Numbered from the stretch's first letter, positions 47,646 to 58,643 are shown. The stretch is 64,000 nt of DNA from Bemisia tabaci (GCF_918797505.1 NC_092797.1:496001-560000), one strand, 5' to 3'. Made by a program: numbers and translations. Notes: generated from the letters alone by a model not told the origin.

Positions 47646-48899
47646 GTCTCAACTTTGTGAGTTTTTCTTGAGCTTCTGAGTTAGTTTCAGTGAAAACCAG
47701 AGGCACCATCGTATTTCTTGCGAAATTTTACAAAGGGATCAGAACTTGGATTGCAAATTCCTGACACAAGCTCGATTGTAGTGTGAAAAGCACTTATGTA
47801 AATCGAGCAAAATATTTCTGAGAGAAATGAATTTAACTAAATTTTGCATTGAAGAGACTGAAGCCACTATTCTGCCTTGCAACGAAACAACATATGTATC
47901 TTTGTGATCCCCACACAAATAGGTGCTTTTATTACAAATAAGGCATAAATGCTGCCGTGTTACTGAAGAGAGCCAATTGGCCATGGTTAGCACATGCTTG
48001 TTTGTGTCTCGAGGCTCATCCCAGACTGCGCTTGCAGCTCTCTTCTGCAACACAGCAGCGTTAATGGCCCATCTGTAAAATCACTCATTTGCATACAGAA
48101 ACTAATGATACATGTGTCGTTCCTGTAGCTGATAGTGGTTGGCAACAAGGCACCATGGGACGCTCATTGAAGTGATGATGACAACTTCACAGTGAGGAGG
48201 GATCATTTAAACCCTTTCAGGAATGCTTGGAATCAATGTTCTGACTACACAGTGAGTAAAACGGAACTAAAAATCAGGCTTTGTTGACTAAAAATGAGAG
48301 GAGCAGGCAAAATGTTGCCTTTGGGAAAAATAGTTGTCACTAATATCTATTGTGTTGTTCGTAGCAAAATTTTTTCCTGCATTACCAAACTTATAATGCT
48401 TCTAAATAGTAGACCACTAGACAAAATAAGAATATGTACCAGAATCCTGGGACAAGATTCCCCACTAAAAATTCTTGCAGAGCACGTTGAAAGCAAGGAA
48501 AAATATCTCAAGAAAGAGAAAGTTTTCTTTTAAAAATCGACATTATTATCAGTCAATTCAAACTTTCTGCTTCCAAAAAAAAAAAAAAAAAAAAAAATAT
48601 CTTACCGTTAGGGAGATGGTAAATGTTCGATTCAATTGCTTAAAATAGTTAAGGACTCTGTGAAAAGTAATTCATCTCGATACACACTGAAATTGGGGGC
48701 AAAAGGGGCACTTTCTGGTTTCAAGATTCAGTGTTCCAGGATCTCACCTAATAATCAATTCATTTTAAGGAAAAAGAATGCATAGATCTTGTCGAAATTT
48801 TTACTGACTATTCTTCAAGATTCAACGATGTTCTACGAAAAAATTTCGTGAAAATCACCTTTCAAATTTTACTCTGAAACATAAATTAGCAACAGAGAT

Positions 48900-49145
48900 T
48901 CTGAAATAAGACAACCAAGATGTACCCTCATGCACCCAGCGCCTCAATTACGTAGGTGTTTGCATTTTGACTTTCTTCTAATAAAGAGGGAAGTTTGAAC
49001 TGACAGCAGCAGATAATGTTAATTACTCACTTATGAGTTTACATTAAAAACTTTTGATATGTCCACCTTTTTCTACATGAAATCTTAAAAAGGAAACGAG
49101 GAATTGTGTGCTTAATTTCTTGTCCAGCTGAAGGTTCATTGTAGA
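48900..49145 (+). repeat. Fragment of the ~580 bp repeat family
   Basis: AGTTTGAACTGACAGCAG, GATAATGTTAATTACTCA and CTTAATTTCTTGTCCAG align with the right half of the copy at 49674-50228. The left half is not recognisable. A 23-nt poly-A run is nearby (48575-48597). Confidence 0.5.
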
Positions 49146-49673
49146 TTTAAAATTAGATTTACCAGTTGTCACTTAAAAATTAGGTTAGAAAACTGCTTGA
49201 AATTCCCACAAAACTTTACGTTTCAGCATGATGTACTTCTGCAAAAAAAAGGCTGTCACTCCTGGAAGTGTAATTGGACAGCATTGAGCAGAATCAGTCC
49301 GACATTGCCACTCATATTTATATTTCCTTCATGGAAAACTTAAAAATACAATGCTCTAATACTTTCTGTGAATCTTTTTAAATGTATGAAGGATTCTCAC
49401 GAAATTCCACATTAGCTGTTTTTTATTTACTTTAAAAAAATATCAAACGTGGGCAGAAAAGCAATGTTGATTTTGGTTAAAACTCTCGATTTTGAAATGG
49501 TCTAATGGTCCTTCTGGCGCAATTTAGAAGAAACTAGACAATATTGGCGATAATGAGTGGAAACTTAGGAAAATAAAACATAGACTGATGCTCAAAAAAT
49601 CTCTCTCACCAACCTCCCTCGTTAAAATGCTGCGAGATAAATTGATCAAATATCTGGAAAGACCTCACTTTAA

Positions 49674-50228
49674 CATGGACCAATTAATAGGGTGCAAAAT
49701 TAGGAACTGCAGAACATCAATAAAGGCTTCTGTATTGACACTTTACTAAGAATCGCCAAAATGTTAAAAAAGTCCAAAATACAACTTTTAGGTCAGAAAT
49801 CGATAGTTTTTGTCTGCTTTAATTCACATTTCCTACTTACAAAACAAATCCGAATTTGCTCGAGTCAAATTGAGTACCAAAGTAGTTATTGTTTACTTTA
49901 CAGTGGATGAATTTTCCTGAGTACTAAATGTTTTTGTGACCAGATTAGAGGTACCTTGTTTCAGAGGAGGAAGGAAATACAAGGGAAAGCAAGCTCTGGT
50001 TATTTGCTCATGTATAGGTTCATGTCAATGCCTAATAGGGCCTCCAGTGTTTAAGATTTTTTGACGAGCAGAAAGTTTGAACTTACTTTTCATAATGTTA
50101 ACTACGAACATTCATTTCTAACACATGAATTAATTTTGAAAGTTTTCAATATGTTCTGCATAAACTTTTCATGAGAAAACATATGATGTACTGCTTACTT
50201 TCTTAACCTGTCTAGTGGTCAATTATGA
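49674..50228 (+). repeat. Complete member of the ~580 bp repeat family
   Basis: Begins ATGGACCAATTAATAGGGTG and ends CCTGTCTAGTGGTCAATTATG. It is uninterrupted and provides the empty-site reference for the Helitron in the 42.1/45.4 kb copy. Non-coding. It ends about 60 bp below the beta-arrestin exon at 50290, in the intron just past its donor site. Confidence 0.7.
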
Positions 50229-50289
50229 GGGAAAATATTTGACACCCCGATCAAAACCTTGAGAAAAAAAATGATTACGAAGCACTCAC

Positions 50290-50433
50290 AGGGTGCTCGA
50301 CGCAAGATTTGTATCTTCATGTTTCAATTGACCGTCTAGAGCAAGACCCCATTTGTCTTTGTTATTTGCCAGTAGAGGAGTCAGAGTGAAAACTTTAGAT
50401 AAAGTGAACCCAGGACCAATGGGACATCCCTCG
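50290..50433 (-). CDS. krz: Beta-arrestin alternative exon A (lariat-loop region, 144 bp)
   Basis: Acceptor GTTCTGTTTTAG, one base, then [29 protein letters not shown] and [18 protein letters not shown], then two bases and donor GTGAGT (50289-50284). LALDG and LKHED carry the two Asp that, from known beta-arrestin structures, form the polar core together with an Arg of the tail. The Lys in between senses receptor phosphates. The stretch ahead ([12 protein letters not shown]) is the canonical arrestin version. Phase 2 at both borders. It is the downstream member of a pair of homologous exons (the other is 58644-58781), which compete for the same partners: 59468-59540 upstream and 39593-39679 downstream. 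Confidence 0.96.
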
Positions 50434-52944
50434 CTAAAACAGAACAACAATAGGTCACCACCACAAGACACACCACCATTAAAGTTAGTAAAAAAACACT
50501 CATTGAGCTTGTCCCAGATATAACTGAAGTAAATTCCAGCCGAGCGTTTCTCATATCCAATGCCAATTAATAAATGAAAATTCAGATAATTTTATAAGTA
50601 CATCCCCACTGGCAATAACTCGTGAAGCAGATCGTAAAATTAAACCAATACGTCAATAAACGGAAAACCTCTACCTCAGTTTTGAGCATGAAAAAATTTT
50701 ACGATTTCTTTTTTCTCTTATTTTGAATAATTTTTGAGCAATCTTCCTTGACTGAGACGTACTTGAATCTCGCATTAAAAATGTGCAGATTTGATGTGAT
50801 AAAATTATTCAACTTATCGTAAAAATTAACATTGCTCTCTTGTGAATTCAATAATAATTGAGAAGGATACGTGATTTGATTGAATATTTGAGAGAAATAC
50901 ACAAAAATAATCACTGTTGTCTTTTAAATTTCTTCAAAAAGTGGAAGTTCAGGATTTTTCTAGCGTTTACAGTTTCTTCAAGAGTCATTGCCACTAGGAA
51001 TGATTTTGAGGCAGGTTAGTGGTCAAGTGAAACTTCCATAAAATAGTAACGCGATCAACAGATTGAAGAGGTTGTCTGACAACATCTTTCTGCCAACAAG
51101 TTACTTGCAGCAAAGGTATCAACCACCAATCAGATCTTTAAAACTGGAAGCATATTGAGCGACTGACAGTCACCAAACCTCCGATCAACCTGCACTTCAT
51201 AGACTACAAAAAGGAACCATTGATTCAATATCCTTTTTATTAAAAGAGCTGGGGAGTTTAGAATCAGAGAAAAAGATGAAAGGTAGACAAGGCTGAGAGA
51301 GAAAAGAAGGGAATTTACTTCATTTACAGCAGGGAAAAAGCTCCTAGTAATATTCAAAATCATCCTTCACCGTTTCAGCCAAGGTTTTTTTCCTCTTGAC
51401 TCCCATTTCCAGCAGTGTTAATACACGTTGGTGCACCTATTTTCCTCTAAAATTAATTCCTCACTCAAAATAAAATTCTTCAAATTGAGACTCTAAAGAA
51501 GATAGCTTGCGCCTACAAGACATATCACCTCTATAATAAATTAAACCCTACATGCAGAGATAATACCAAATGCATTGGCAGTACTGCTGCAATAAGCAAA
51601 ACCGCTAAACAAACAGATGTGACCAGATCTGTGAAAGGAGATTTATCTTCCAGGAGTGAACTGTCCAAGAGAGCAAAATTTACCGAAAAATTTCGAAATT
51701 GACAATTCCGAGTTCTTAATAAGCAACCCTTTCAAGAAGCCTTTGGAACAAGCTACATGCCGTTTTAGTTTAATTTTCTCGCCAAAGAGGGTGCTGGCTG
51801 CTCTTTTTCTGTGCGTATGTAGAATTACAGAATATTTAACTTAGAGCATAATTTTTTTACTTGAAACTTGCATACGTCATACCTTCCTCAATTTTTGAGC
51901 TTTCAGGGTCAAACTTGCGCTGGAATTTCCTAATTTTCTGACTCTATGCAGAGGTATCAACTACTCAAAGAATCAATCGAAGATATAAGATCCATTTTTA
52001 CCCATCTGGTCACATGTAGACATTATCGGGTTGCCTCTTATAAAATGTTCATTTTTGAAAAAGTTAGGAACACTTCTCCTTCAAATTTTCAAATACATGA
52101 CCTTAAATTAAGACCAAAATTCTCTAAAAATCTCAAGGAGAAATATTCAAAAGTTTTCCAAGAAATTAAAATTTGATTAGAAGAAACCTGGCGATGCCTG
52201 AAAGAGTAAAGAGCGTTCTTACTTGGTACAACAGAGTATTGACATGACTGTTGTTATATATTATGATTTTTGAGTCGTATATTTTGGCGACATATTATTT
52301 TGTCGCTATCATGGCCATCAGAATGATATTTGAGATGTTGGATTTATGGCTGCGCCTCTTAAGAAATTTGAAAAATTAAGGGACAGGCGGTTACTACACA
52401 AGTTTTCATGTAATATCCTGTGCGAGCGCTCGCTGCTATCACTCTGGGGAGTGTTGAAAATCATGGTCGTCACTTGACAACAAAAATGGCAACGGTGCGG
52501 TAGCCGTACCAAACATGCCCCAGCTTTTTCTTATGGTATCGATCAAAAATGCTAAACATCACACTTGGATGGTGTTCAAGATGACAAAAAAAATACTAAT
52601 AAAAATCAAAGATTTAGAACTTGGAAGTCACTGAACAGAGTTGCTACCCTGCTAATGTGTTAATGAGTATAGAGGTGGACTTTCTTGTAGGAGTTTGGCT
52701 ATTGCGTTAATTAGACCATCAAAAGTAAAAGCTTTTTTTGAGCTTAAGAGTTGACTTAAGAAAGGACCAAGCACCGTCCTGTTTACACCATTACTACGCT
52801 TTGTCCACACATGCTAAGTTCCCAGAACTTTTGAAAAATAAATTATGACAGAGTTACAACTTACTCAGTCTTCACACAGAAAAGACAATGTGCAGCTGAG
52901 AGTTTCGCGAACCACTGCTCATGTGGACAAGGCCTTATGGATGC
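50434..52944 (-). other. Intron between the two alternative exons, left part
   Basis: AT-rich and without recognised genes or RNAs. A GC-rich patch near 52410-52510 has no supported function. Confidence 0.5.
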
Positions 52945-53132
52945 CTTGATTAGTGATGGGTCAGTTGCACTGGTCTCAGAATCGTATTTTGATGCTTGAT
53001 TCTTGTCAATCAGTTAAAATATAAAGATCCGTCCAAACAACAACTTTCTATATTCAATAGTAACCAAGATGCACTTTGAAAAATTCGGTTTATGACGTCA
53101 TCCACCATGGTAATGACACCCTTGATTTCTTC

Positions 53133-53400
53133 TGTTAAGGTATTATGGATTATTAAAAAATAACACCTCGTTAGATAGTACAGAGTATATATCGATGATA
53201 ATAAGGCTTAGTTTATGACATCGTGCGTACAAGTGCTGAAGAGGACTGAGTACAGGAGAAATTTTGAACTAGACAGGGAGCTTCATCTTATCGCTGAGTC
53301 TCAGGCTCAGTTGACCATACGTCATAAGTAATATAATACATGAACTGATACAGGTTTGCAAAATCTTGCGTTATATTCTTAATTTCATTAAACCTCAACA
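53133..53400 (-). repeat. Copia 3' LTR
   Basis: 268 bp; on the + strand it begins TGTTAAGGTATT and ends AAACCTCAACA. The gag-pol stop codon lies inside it by 13 bases. Confidence 0.97.
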
Positions 53401-56400
53401 CACCCCCTTAATGCCAGATTTTGCTTATGAAAATTGAACTTGATCTTCTGCAAAGGTTTTGTAAGAATATCAGCAATTTGACGATCTGTGCTGATATATT
53501 TGATTTCCACTTTGTTTCTCTCGACTTTCTCTTTAATGAAATGAAATCTTATGTCCATGTGTTTTGATCTCTTACCATTTACCCCATTTTTGATCAGTTT
53601 AATAGTACTTTGATTATCGATGAATAGTCGGTTATGATTTACATACAGAATATTTTCTTTATATTCATCAATTAATTCTAGCATGAGATTTCTCATATAA
53701 GCAAGTGTTTTCACGCAATCAAATGCAGCCATTAGTTCAGATTCTGCACTGGAAGTGGCAACTAAATGTTGCCTACGAGATGACCAGCACACAGGGGAAT
53801 TTCCAATAAAAATGACGTACCCTGTGGTGCTCCTTCTTGTGTCTAAGTCCCCGCCATAATCGGCATCAGAATACGCGTTTAAGTTTAAAGTACCACTCTT
53901 TTCAAAAATTATTCCATCAGACATTGTACCTTTAAGGTACCGTAAAATCCTTTTAACCTTAATTACATCACTTTTATCCGGATTGTCAAGATGCCTACTC
54001 ACGACGTTTGTCGCAAATGCTATATCAGGTCGAGTTTTATTACTTAGGTACAAAAGTGACCCTACAGCTTTCCTATACGGAAAATTGATCACCTCAATTT
54101 GATTTTCTCCAGTTTCAAAAATATTACCAGACACATTTTCAGGAATCATTGGAGTTTCGACACTTTTTGCATCATACATGTTAAAAGTTTTCAACACGTT
54201 ATCAGTGTATTTACTTTGAGATATTTTGATGTAACTCACCCCTCTCTTAATCTCAATACCAAGATAGTCAGTTGGATTCACCTCTGTTTTGATATCAAAG
54301 TCTTTACCTAACAAATTTATCAACTTGTCAAGCTCAGTTTTACATTTAAAGACAACTAATCCGTCATCAACATGAATAGATATAAACACAGTATTTGTTT
54401 TGTTCTTAAAAATACAACTATCAGTTTTCAACTGTTTAAACCCTTGTTTTACCAAATGCTGAGTCAAAGTTGTGTTCCATGCCTGAGGTGATTGTTTAAG
54501 TCCATAAAGTGCTTTATTCAGTTTACATATTTTACCTTCAAATTTTTCAAAGCCTTGCGGAATGTACATAAAAACACTTTCTTGAAGCTCCGCGTTAATA
54601 AAAGCTGATTTAATATCAAATTTGGCGATGTTCATATCACGCTCAACGGCTAACACCAAAAGTGTTCTAATAGAACTAATGCTGGCAACAGGGCTGAATA
54701 TTTCCCCGTAATCAATGTCTCCTTGCTCAAATCCCCGTACTACGAGTCTGGCCTTTTTAGTACCATCCTCTTTGGTTCTAAACACCCATTTACTTGAGAG
54801 AATTTTTGAAGTTTTAGCTTCATTCTTGTTGACTAAAACCCAAGTTTTATTATCTTTCAACGCTGCTGTTTCAGCATTAATGGCAGCTTGCCACTTATGC
54901 TGTTCTGGAGAAGCTAATGCCTCATTGTAGGTTTGAGGGTCAGGTGAACCCGAGCACCCAGGAATGACGCGATCAGCCAAACTTGCTTGCTCTGGATATC
55001 GGACGGGCGGTTGTCGCGGGCGGTCAGGATAGCGACGGTCCCCTGATGGATTTTCTGGAGCGCTCGGGTCTTCGTCATCATCATCCGACTCCGGTAGCCA
55101 CTCACTCGACTCGCTGTCTTTATCATCCAACTCGCTCTCGCTTTGGTTCCCATCGAAATCCGATTCCTGAACACTTGGCGATTTGCCTCTTCCCGTATGC
55201 TCTGACTCACGCTCAGAATTTTCGTTCGAGATTGCGTCGTCCTTTTCGTCTTGCTCACTAATAATGGATGAATAATCATCCTCCGCGGCGTGGGAATTAG
55301 TTTCAATGAACTTCACATCTCTTCTCAACACAATTTCACGTTTTTCTTTGTCCCAGAGTCTGTACCCATTTTGACAATAGCCAACAAAAATTAGCTTTTC
55401 ACTTCTCTCTTCAAATTTACCTGATCTGGTTAAAATTTTTGCATATGCAGTTGAGCCAAAAATTCTTAAATTTTTCAAATTTGGTTTTCTGTTAAACCAC
55501 AACTCAAAAGGAGTAGTTTCTTTGTTTGCTTTAGGGCTTCTATTAAGAACATAAGTTGCAGCCAAAACTGCCTCGCCCCACATTTCTTTATCAAGTTTTG
55601 ATTCTAGAATCATTGCTCTGGCCTTGTCCAAAATTGTTCTATTCAGGCGTTCAGCGGTACCGTTTAACTGAGGCGTGTATGGAGTACTTCTGTCAAGTAT
55701 AATACCTCTATTTTTACACCACTTTTTAAATTCGGTACTTTCGTACTCTCCGCCATTGTCACTTCTAAGTTTAGATATTTTCAAGTTGAACTTTGCCTCA
55801 ACTTCAGCCACATATTCCTTGGCACACTCGCTCACTTCACTTTTTGCACCAAGCAAGTAAATTTGGACAAAACCTGAAAAATCATCCTCAAAAGTTACAA
55901 AGTACTGTTTATTGTCCCAGGTTGGTGGGCTTACATAGCACACATCACTGTGAATTATTTCAAGAGGTCGGCTAGCCTTATGCCTATCATTTTCAAATGG
56001 TAATCTGGTCTGCTTCGCGAGAATACAGACTTCACAATTTTTAATAGTTTCAATTACCTGCTGTTTCTGTAAATTCATTCCTTCGCTCAATTTTAAAAGT
56101 TTACACATATTTTGAGCACCTATATGCCCCAATCGCTTATGCCACATCCATGCATCATTTACAACATTTGCTGAAAGAGCTTTATCGATGATTTTAGGAT
56201 GCAATTTTATTGTATATAACCCGTTATCTCCTTTTTCTCCTTTAAGAACTTCAACGTTATCTTTGGAGATTAACACTTCATTTTCTGTAAAAAGAACTGT
56301 TCCACCTTTTTCAGTTATTGCCTTCACTGACAAAAGATTCCCTGCTGCTTCGTCTGAGAATAGAACTTTTGTTAGCGAACACTCATCGGCGCACACTTGG

Positions 56401-57473
56401 CCAATTTTTGTTATGTTTAGACTATTACCCTTCTTCGCAACACCGATTTCGATGTTAGCATTCTTTACGTCACTCAAGTCAGTTAGATTATTCGTGAGAT
56501 GGCTCGTGGCCCCGCTATCAACAATCCACTCATCAGACTCCACACCATCGGTCTTTATTTTATTAAGAGAAAATGCTACCCCTTTTTCGCCCTTGGAGTT
56601 TTGCTTATTTTTCTTTGCATTACCTTTTTGATTGGCCTTATTATGCCAACATTTTTCAGTTGAATGGTTTCCCTTATTACAAATACTACAAGTACTAGTA
56701 CTATTTTCACCTTTCTTGTTTCTGCAGTATTGGGTCAGGTGACCTTTACCACAATTTTCACATTTTAACACTGTTGTACAATTGCGTTTTAAATGCCCGA
56801 CTTGATGGCACCGATAACAGCTTAAGGATGAACTAGTTGAAAAAGCCACGCCAGACTCACTCGATGTTTTTAATCTTTCCTCCGCCAAAAGAAGTTTGGA
56901 GACTAATCTCTCGACCGTTTTCTCATTAATGGACAATACATCCCATGATGTTACAAAGCTTTCCATACTTTCCGGGAGTGTAGTTAAAATTTTTGACATG
57001 AGCATCTCATCACTAACTGTTTGATCAACAGCTTTAAGTTGAGCAAAGATATTTTGAATTTTACTCACATGTTGAGTCATAGGCGTGCCTCTTTCAAATT
57101 TAATGCTGAAAAATTCTCTGATTAACTCTTGCTTTTGTTCCTCTTGGTTCCTACCATACAAATTTTTCAAACGAACCCACATTTCAGCTGAGGAGTTGCA
57201 CGACATGATGGATGGCATGATGGTCTTCTCGAGTGTTGTAAAGATGATCCTTTTACCGATGACGTCCTTCTTTGTCCAGGCTTCCTGTGACTTTGTGTCA
57301 TCTGGTCTGTCAGTTGCTGCAGGTTTAGGGTCCTCTCCAGTTGCGATTTTCAGCGCGCCCTTTTCTTCCAGAAGGATTTGCACTTGAAACTTCCAAAGTT
57401 CATAGTTTGATTTTCCTTTGAGTTTATCCACGGCCCGCATGTCTAATAACTGATACTCGTGCGATTCAGACAT
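53388..57473 (-). CDS. Copia gag-pol polyprotein (1361 aa)
   Basis: Single open frame without stops from ATG 57473 to 53388. Domains in order: Gag capsid-like region (about 1-200); three zinc knuckles (about 219-232, 238-250, 262-275); aspartic protease with DSGA at about 319; integrase with an HHCC zinc site (about 445-483) and the DDE core (D about 510, D about 572 in SDNGGEY, E about 608); an acidic Ser/Asp-rich linker (about 735-810); reverse transcriptase (VVRGFEQ, FDIKSAFINAEL, KALYGLKQSPQAW and HVDD at about 1034-1037); and RNase H (SDADYGG, then ATSSAESE). The order protease-integrase-RT-RNase H is that of Ty1/copia. Such a polyprotein is cut by its protease and drives reverse transcription in cytoplasmic particles and integration in the nucleus. 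Family members usually have one zinc knuckle, so three is odd. All visible catalytic residues are present, so it may be active. Confidence 0.97.
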   Translation of the reverse strand: MSESHEYQLLDMRAVDKLKGKSNYELWKFQVQILLEEKGALKIATGEDPKPAATDRPDDTKSQEAWTKKDVIGKRIIFTTLEKTIMPSIMSCNSSAEMWVRLKNLYGRNQEEQKQELIREFFSIKFERGTPMTQHVSKIQNIFAQLKAVDQTVSDEMLMSKILTTLPESMESFVTSWDVLSINEKTVERLVSKLLLAEERLKTSSESGVAFSTSSSLSCYRCHQVGHLKRNCTTVLKCENCGKGHLTQYCRNKKGENSTSTCSICNKGNHSTEKCWHNKANQKGNAKKNKQNSKGEKGVAFSLNKIKTDGVESDEWIVDSGATSHLTNNLTDLSDVKNANIEIGVAKKGNSLNITKIGQVCADECSLTKVLFSDEAAGNLLSVKAITEKGGTVLFTENEVLISKDNVEVLKGEKGDNGLYTIKLHPKIIDKALSANVVNDAWMWHKRLGHIGAQNMCKLLKLSEGMNLQKQQVIETIKNCEVCILAKQTRLPFENDRHKASRPLEIIHSDVCYVSPPTWDNKQYFVTFEDDFSGFVQIYLLGAKSEVSECAKEYVAEVEAKFNLKISKLRSDNGGEYESTEFKKWCKNRGIILDRSTPYTPQLNGTAERLNRTILDKARAMILESKLDKEMWGEAVLAATYVLNRSPKANKETTPFELWFNRKPNLKNLRIFGSTAYAKILTRSGKFEERSEKLIFVGYCQNGYRLWDKEKREIVLRRDVKFIETNSHAAEDDYSSIISEQDEKDDAISNENSERESEHTGRGKSPSVQESDFDGNQSESELDDKDSESSEWLPESDDDDEDPSAPENPSGDRRYPDRPRQPPVRYPEQASLADRVIPGCSGSPDPQTYNEALASPEQHKWQAAINAETAALKDNKTWVLVNKNEAKTSKILSSKWVFRTKEDGTKKARLVVRGFEQGDIDYGEIFSPVASISSIRTLLVLAVERDMNIAKFDIKSAFINAELQESVFMYIPQGFEKFEGKICKLNKALYGLKQSPQAWNTTLTQHLVKQGFKQLKTDSCIFKNKTNTVFISIHVDDGLVVFKCKTELDKLINLLGKDFDIKTEVNPTDYLGIEIKRGVSYIKISQSKYTDNVLKTFNMYDAKSVETPMIPENVSGNIFETGENQIEVINFPYRKAVGSLLYLSNKTRPDIAFATNVVSRHLDNPDKSDVIKVKRILRYLKGTMSDGIIFEKSGTLNLNAYSDADYGGDLDTRRSTTGYVIFIGNSPVCWSSRRQHLVATSSAESELMAAFDCVKTLAYMRNLMLELIDEYKENILYVNHNRLFIDNQSTIKLIKNGVNGKRSKHMDIRFHFIKEKVERNKVEIKYISTDRQIADILTKPLQKIKFNFHKQNLALRGCVEV

Positions 57474-57558
57474 TTTTGTTTTGCGTATTGATGCGCACCG
57501 ATAAATTGATTGGCACCGATTTTGCCCAGAAAATACAGTATTTCTTCAGGAAATTTAG

Positions 57559-57710
57559 TTTCACGTAAACTTCGATTTAGTTGTCACTGTGTTGACCGAA
57601 AAGTTCAATTTAGTTGTCACTGTGTTGACCGAAAAGTTCAATTTAGTTGTCACTGTGTTGACCGAAAAGTTCAATTTAGTTGTCACTGTGTTGACCGAAA
57701 AAATTTCGTT
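57559..57710 (-). repeat. 33-bp minisatellite in the copia leader
   Basis: TTAGTTGTCACTGTGTTGACC recurs four times with an exact 33-bp period (GTTGACCG at 57591, 57624, 57657 and 57690). Degenerate descendants (TTGGCACTATGTTGCCCG and similar) continue to about 57855. It lies in the untranslated leader between primer site and gag start. Confidence 0.9.
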
Positions 57711-57927
57711 GGCCGAAAACTTTGTTGCCCGAAATTTTTATCACAAAAACGAACGTTAAATTTTTCGTCGAATTAGTTGGCACTATGTTGCCCGAAATTG
57801 GCTCTTTGTTGCCCGTTGGCACTTTGTCGCCCGTTGGCACTATGTCGCCCGTAATTTTTGACTAAAATTTTCGTCGTTCTCGTGATTTTTCGGCACGATT
57901 GTTTTTCACATGATGGTCACGTTCACT

Positions 57928-57941
57928 CTGGGCCCATAACC
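57928..57941 (-). promoter_or_regulatory. Copia primer-binding site, half initiator tRNA-Met
   Basis: Directly inside the 5' LTR the - strand reads GGTTATGGGCCCAG. This is complementary to the anticodon-stem part (CTGGGCCCATAACC) of initiator tRNA-Met, not to its 3' end. Drosophila copia is known to use such an internal, half-tRNA primer. Confidence 0.85.
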
Positions 57942-58209
57942 TGTTAAGGTATTATGGATTATTAAAAAATAACACCTCGTTAGATAGTACAGAGTATATA
58001 TCGATGATAATAAGGCTTAGTTTATGACATCGTGCGTACAAGTGCTGAAGAGGACTGAGTACAGGAGAAATTTTGAACTAGACAGGGAGCTTCATCTTAT
58101 CGCTGAGTCTCAGGCTCAGTTGACCATACGTCATAAGTAATATAATACATGAACTGATACAGGTTTGCAAAATCTTGCGTTATATTCTTAATTTCATTAA
58201 ACCTCAACA
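57942..58209 (-). repeat. Copia 5' LTR
   Basis: 268 bp, identical to the other LTR by eye. It should hold the element promoter for - strand transcription, which would run toward beta-arrestin exon A in the same sense as the host gene. Confidence 0.97.
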
Positions 58210-58643
58210 TCTTCCACCTTGCTTTCATCCAAGTTACAAGTTGAGTAACCAGTACGAATATTTCCCTGACTAATGAAAGCAAGGTGGAAGAAACTAAGGG
58301 TGTTACGACCACGGGGGATGACGTCATAAACCGAATTTTTCAGAACGCAATATCTTGGTTAATATTGAACGTAGAAAGTTAATGTTTGGACAAATCTTAG
58401 TATTTTTAGCTGATCGACAAGAATCAAGCATCACAATATGATTCTAAGACCAGCGCAACTGACTCATTGCTGATGAGTCCACTAAAATATGCCACTTTCT
58501 ACACCAGGTTACTCCTAGAAAAAGTGAGATGCAGAAAGAAAAAGAAGAAGCAGAATGAAAGAAGTGAAGAAGACAAAAGCTGGGCGGAAACGGTAGGAGA
58601 CAGTGCCTTGAGGCTAGATATTTGACTTAGCAATGCTTCTCAC

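Larger units (their letters stand above)
53133..58209 (-). mobile_element. Full-length Ty1/copia LTR retrotransposon
   Basis: LTRs of 268 bp at 53133-53400 and 57942-58209 are identical as far as I can compare them and run TG to CA. TCTTC occurs directly at both ends (53128-53132 and 58210-58214), a 5-bp target duplication. The order on the - strand is 5' LTR, primer-binding site, repeat-rich leader, one gag-pol frame, purine tract (AAGGGGGTG at 53401-53410) and 3' LTR. Identical LTRs and an intact frame point to a very recent insertion. It lies in the same orientation as beta-arrestin, within the intron between its two alternative exons. Confidence 0.97.
52945..58475. repeat. Foldback element (~450 bp) split by the copia insertion
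   Basis: The left arm 52945-53132 (GATGGGTCAGTTGCACTGGT, CTTGATTCTTGTCAATCAG, TTCGGTTTATGACGTCATCC) is the imperfect reverse complement of the right arm at about 58270-58475. The centre contains CTTCCACCTTGCTTTCAT against ATGAAAGCAAGGTGGAAG (58211-58228 and 58277-58294). Copia entered the left arm close to the fold, duplicating TCTTC. Without copia the element is about 450 bp. Confidence 0.85.

Noticed and set aside
47739..48053. 104-codon - strand frame with Cys/His residues (CLICNK, CGDH)
   Set aside because: Spacing does not fit a zinc finger, no splice sites or known family, and it lies in an arrestin intron.
54099..57387. Several + strand frames across the copia body
   Set aside because: They are shadows of the intact - strand gag-pol frame.
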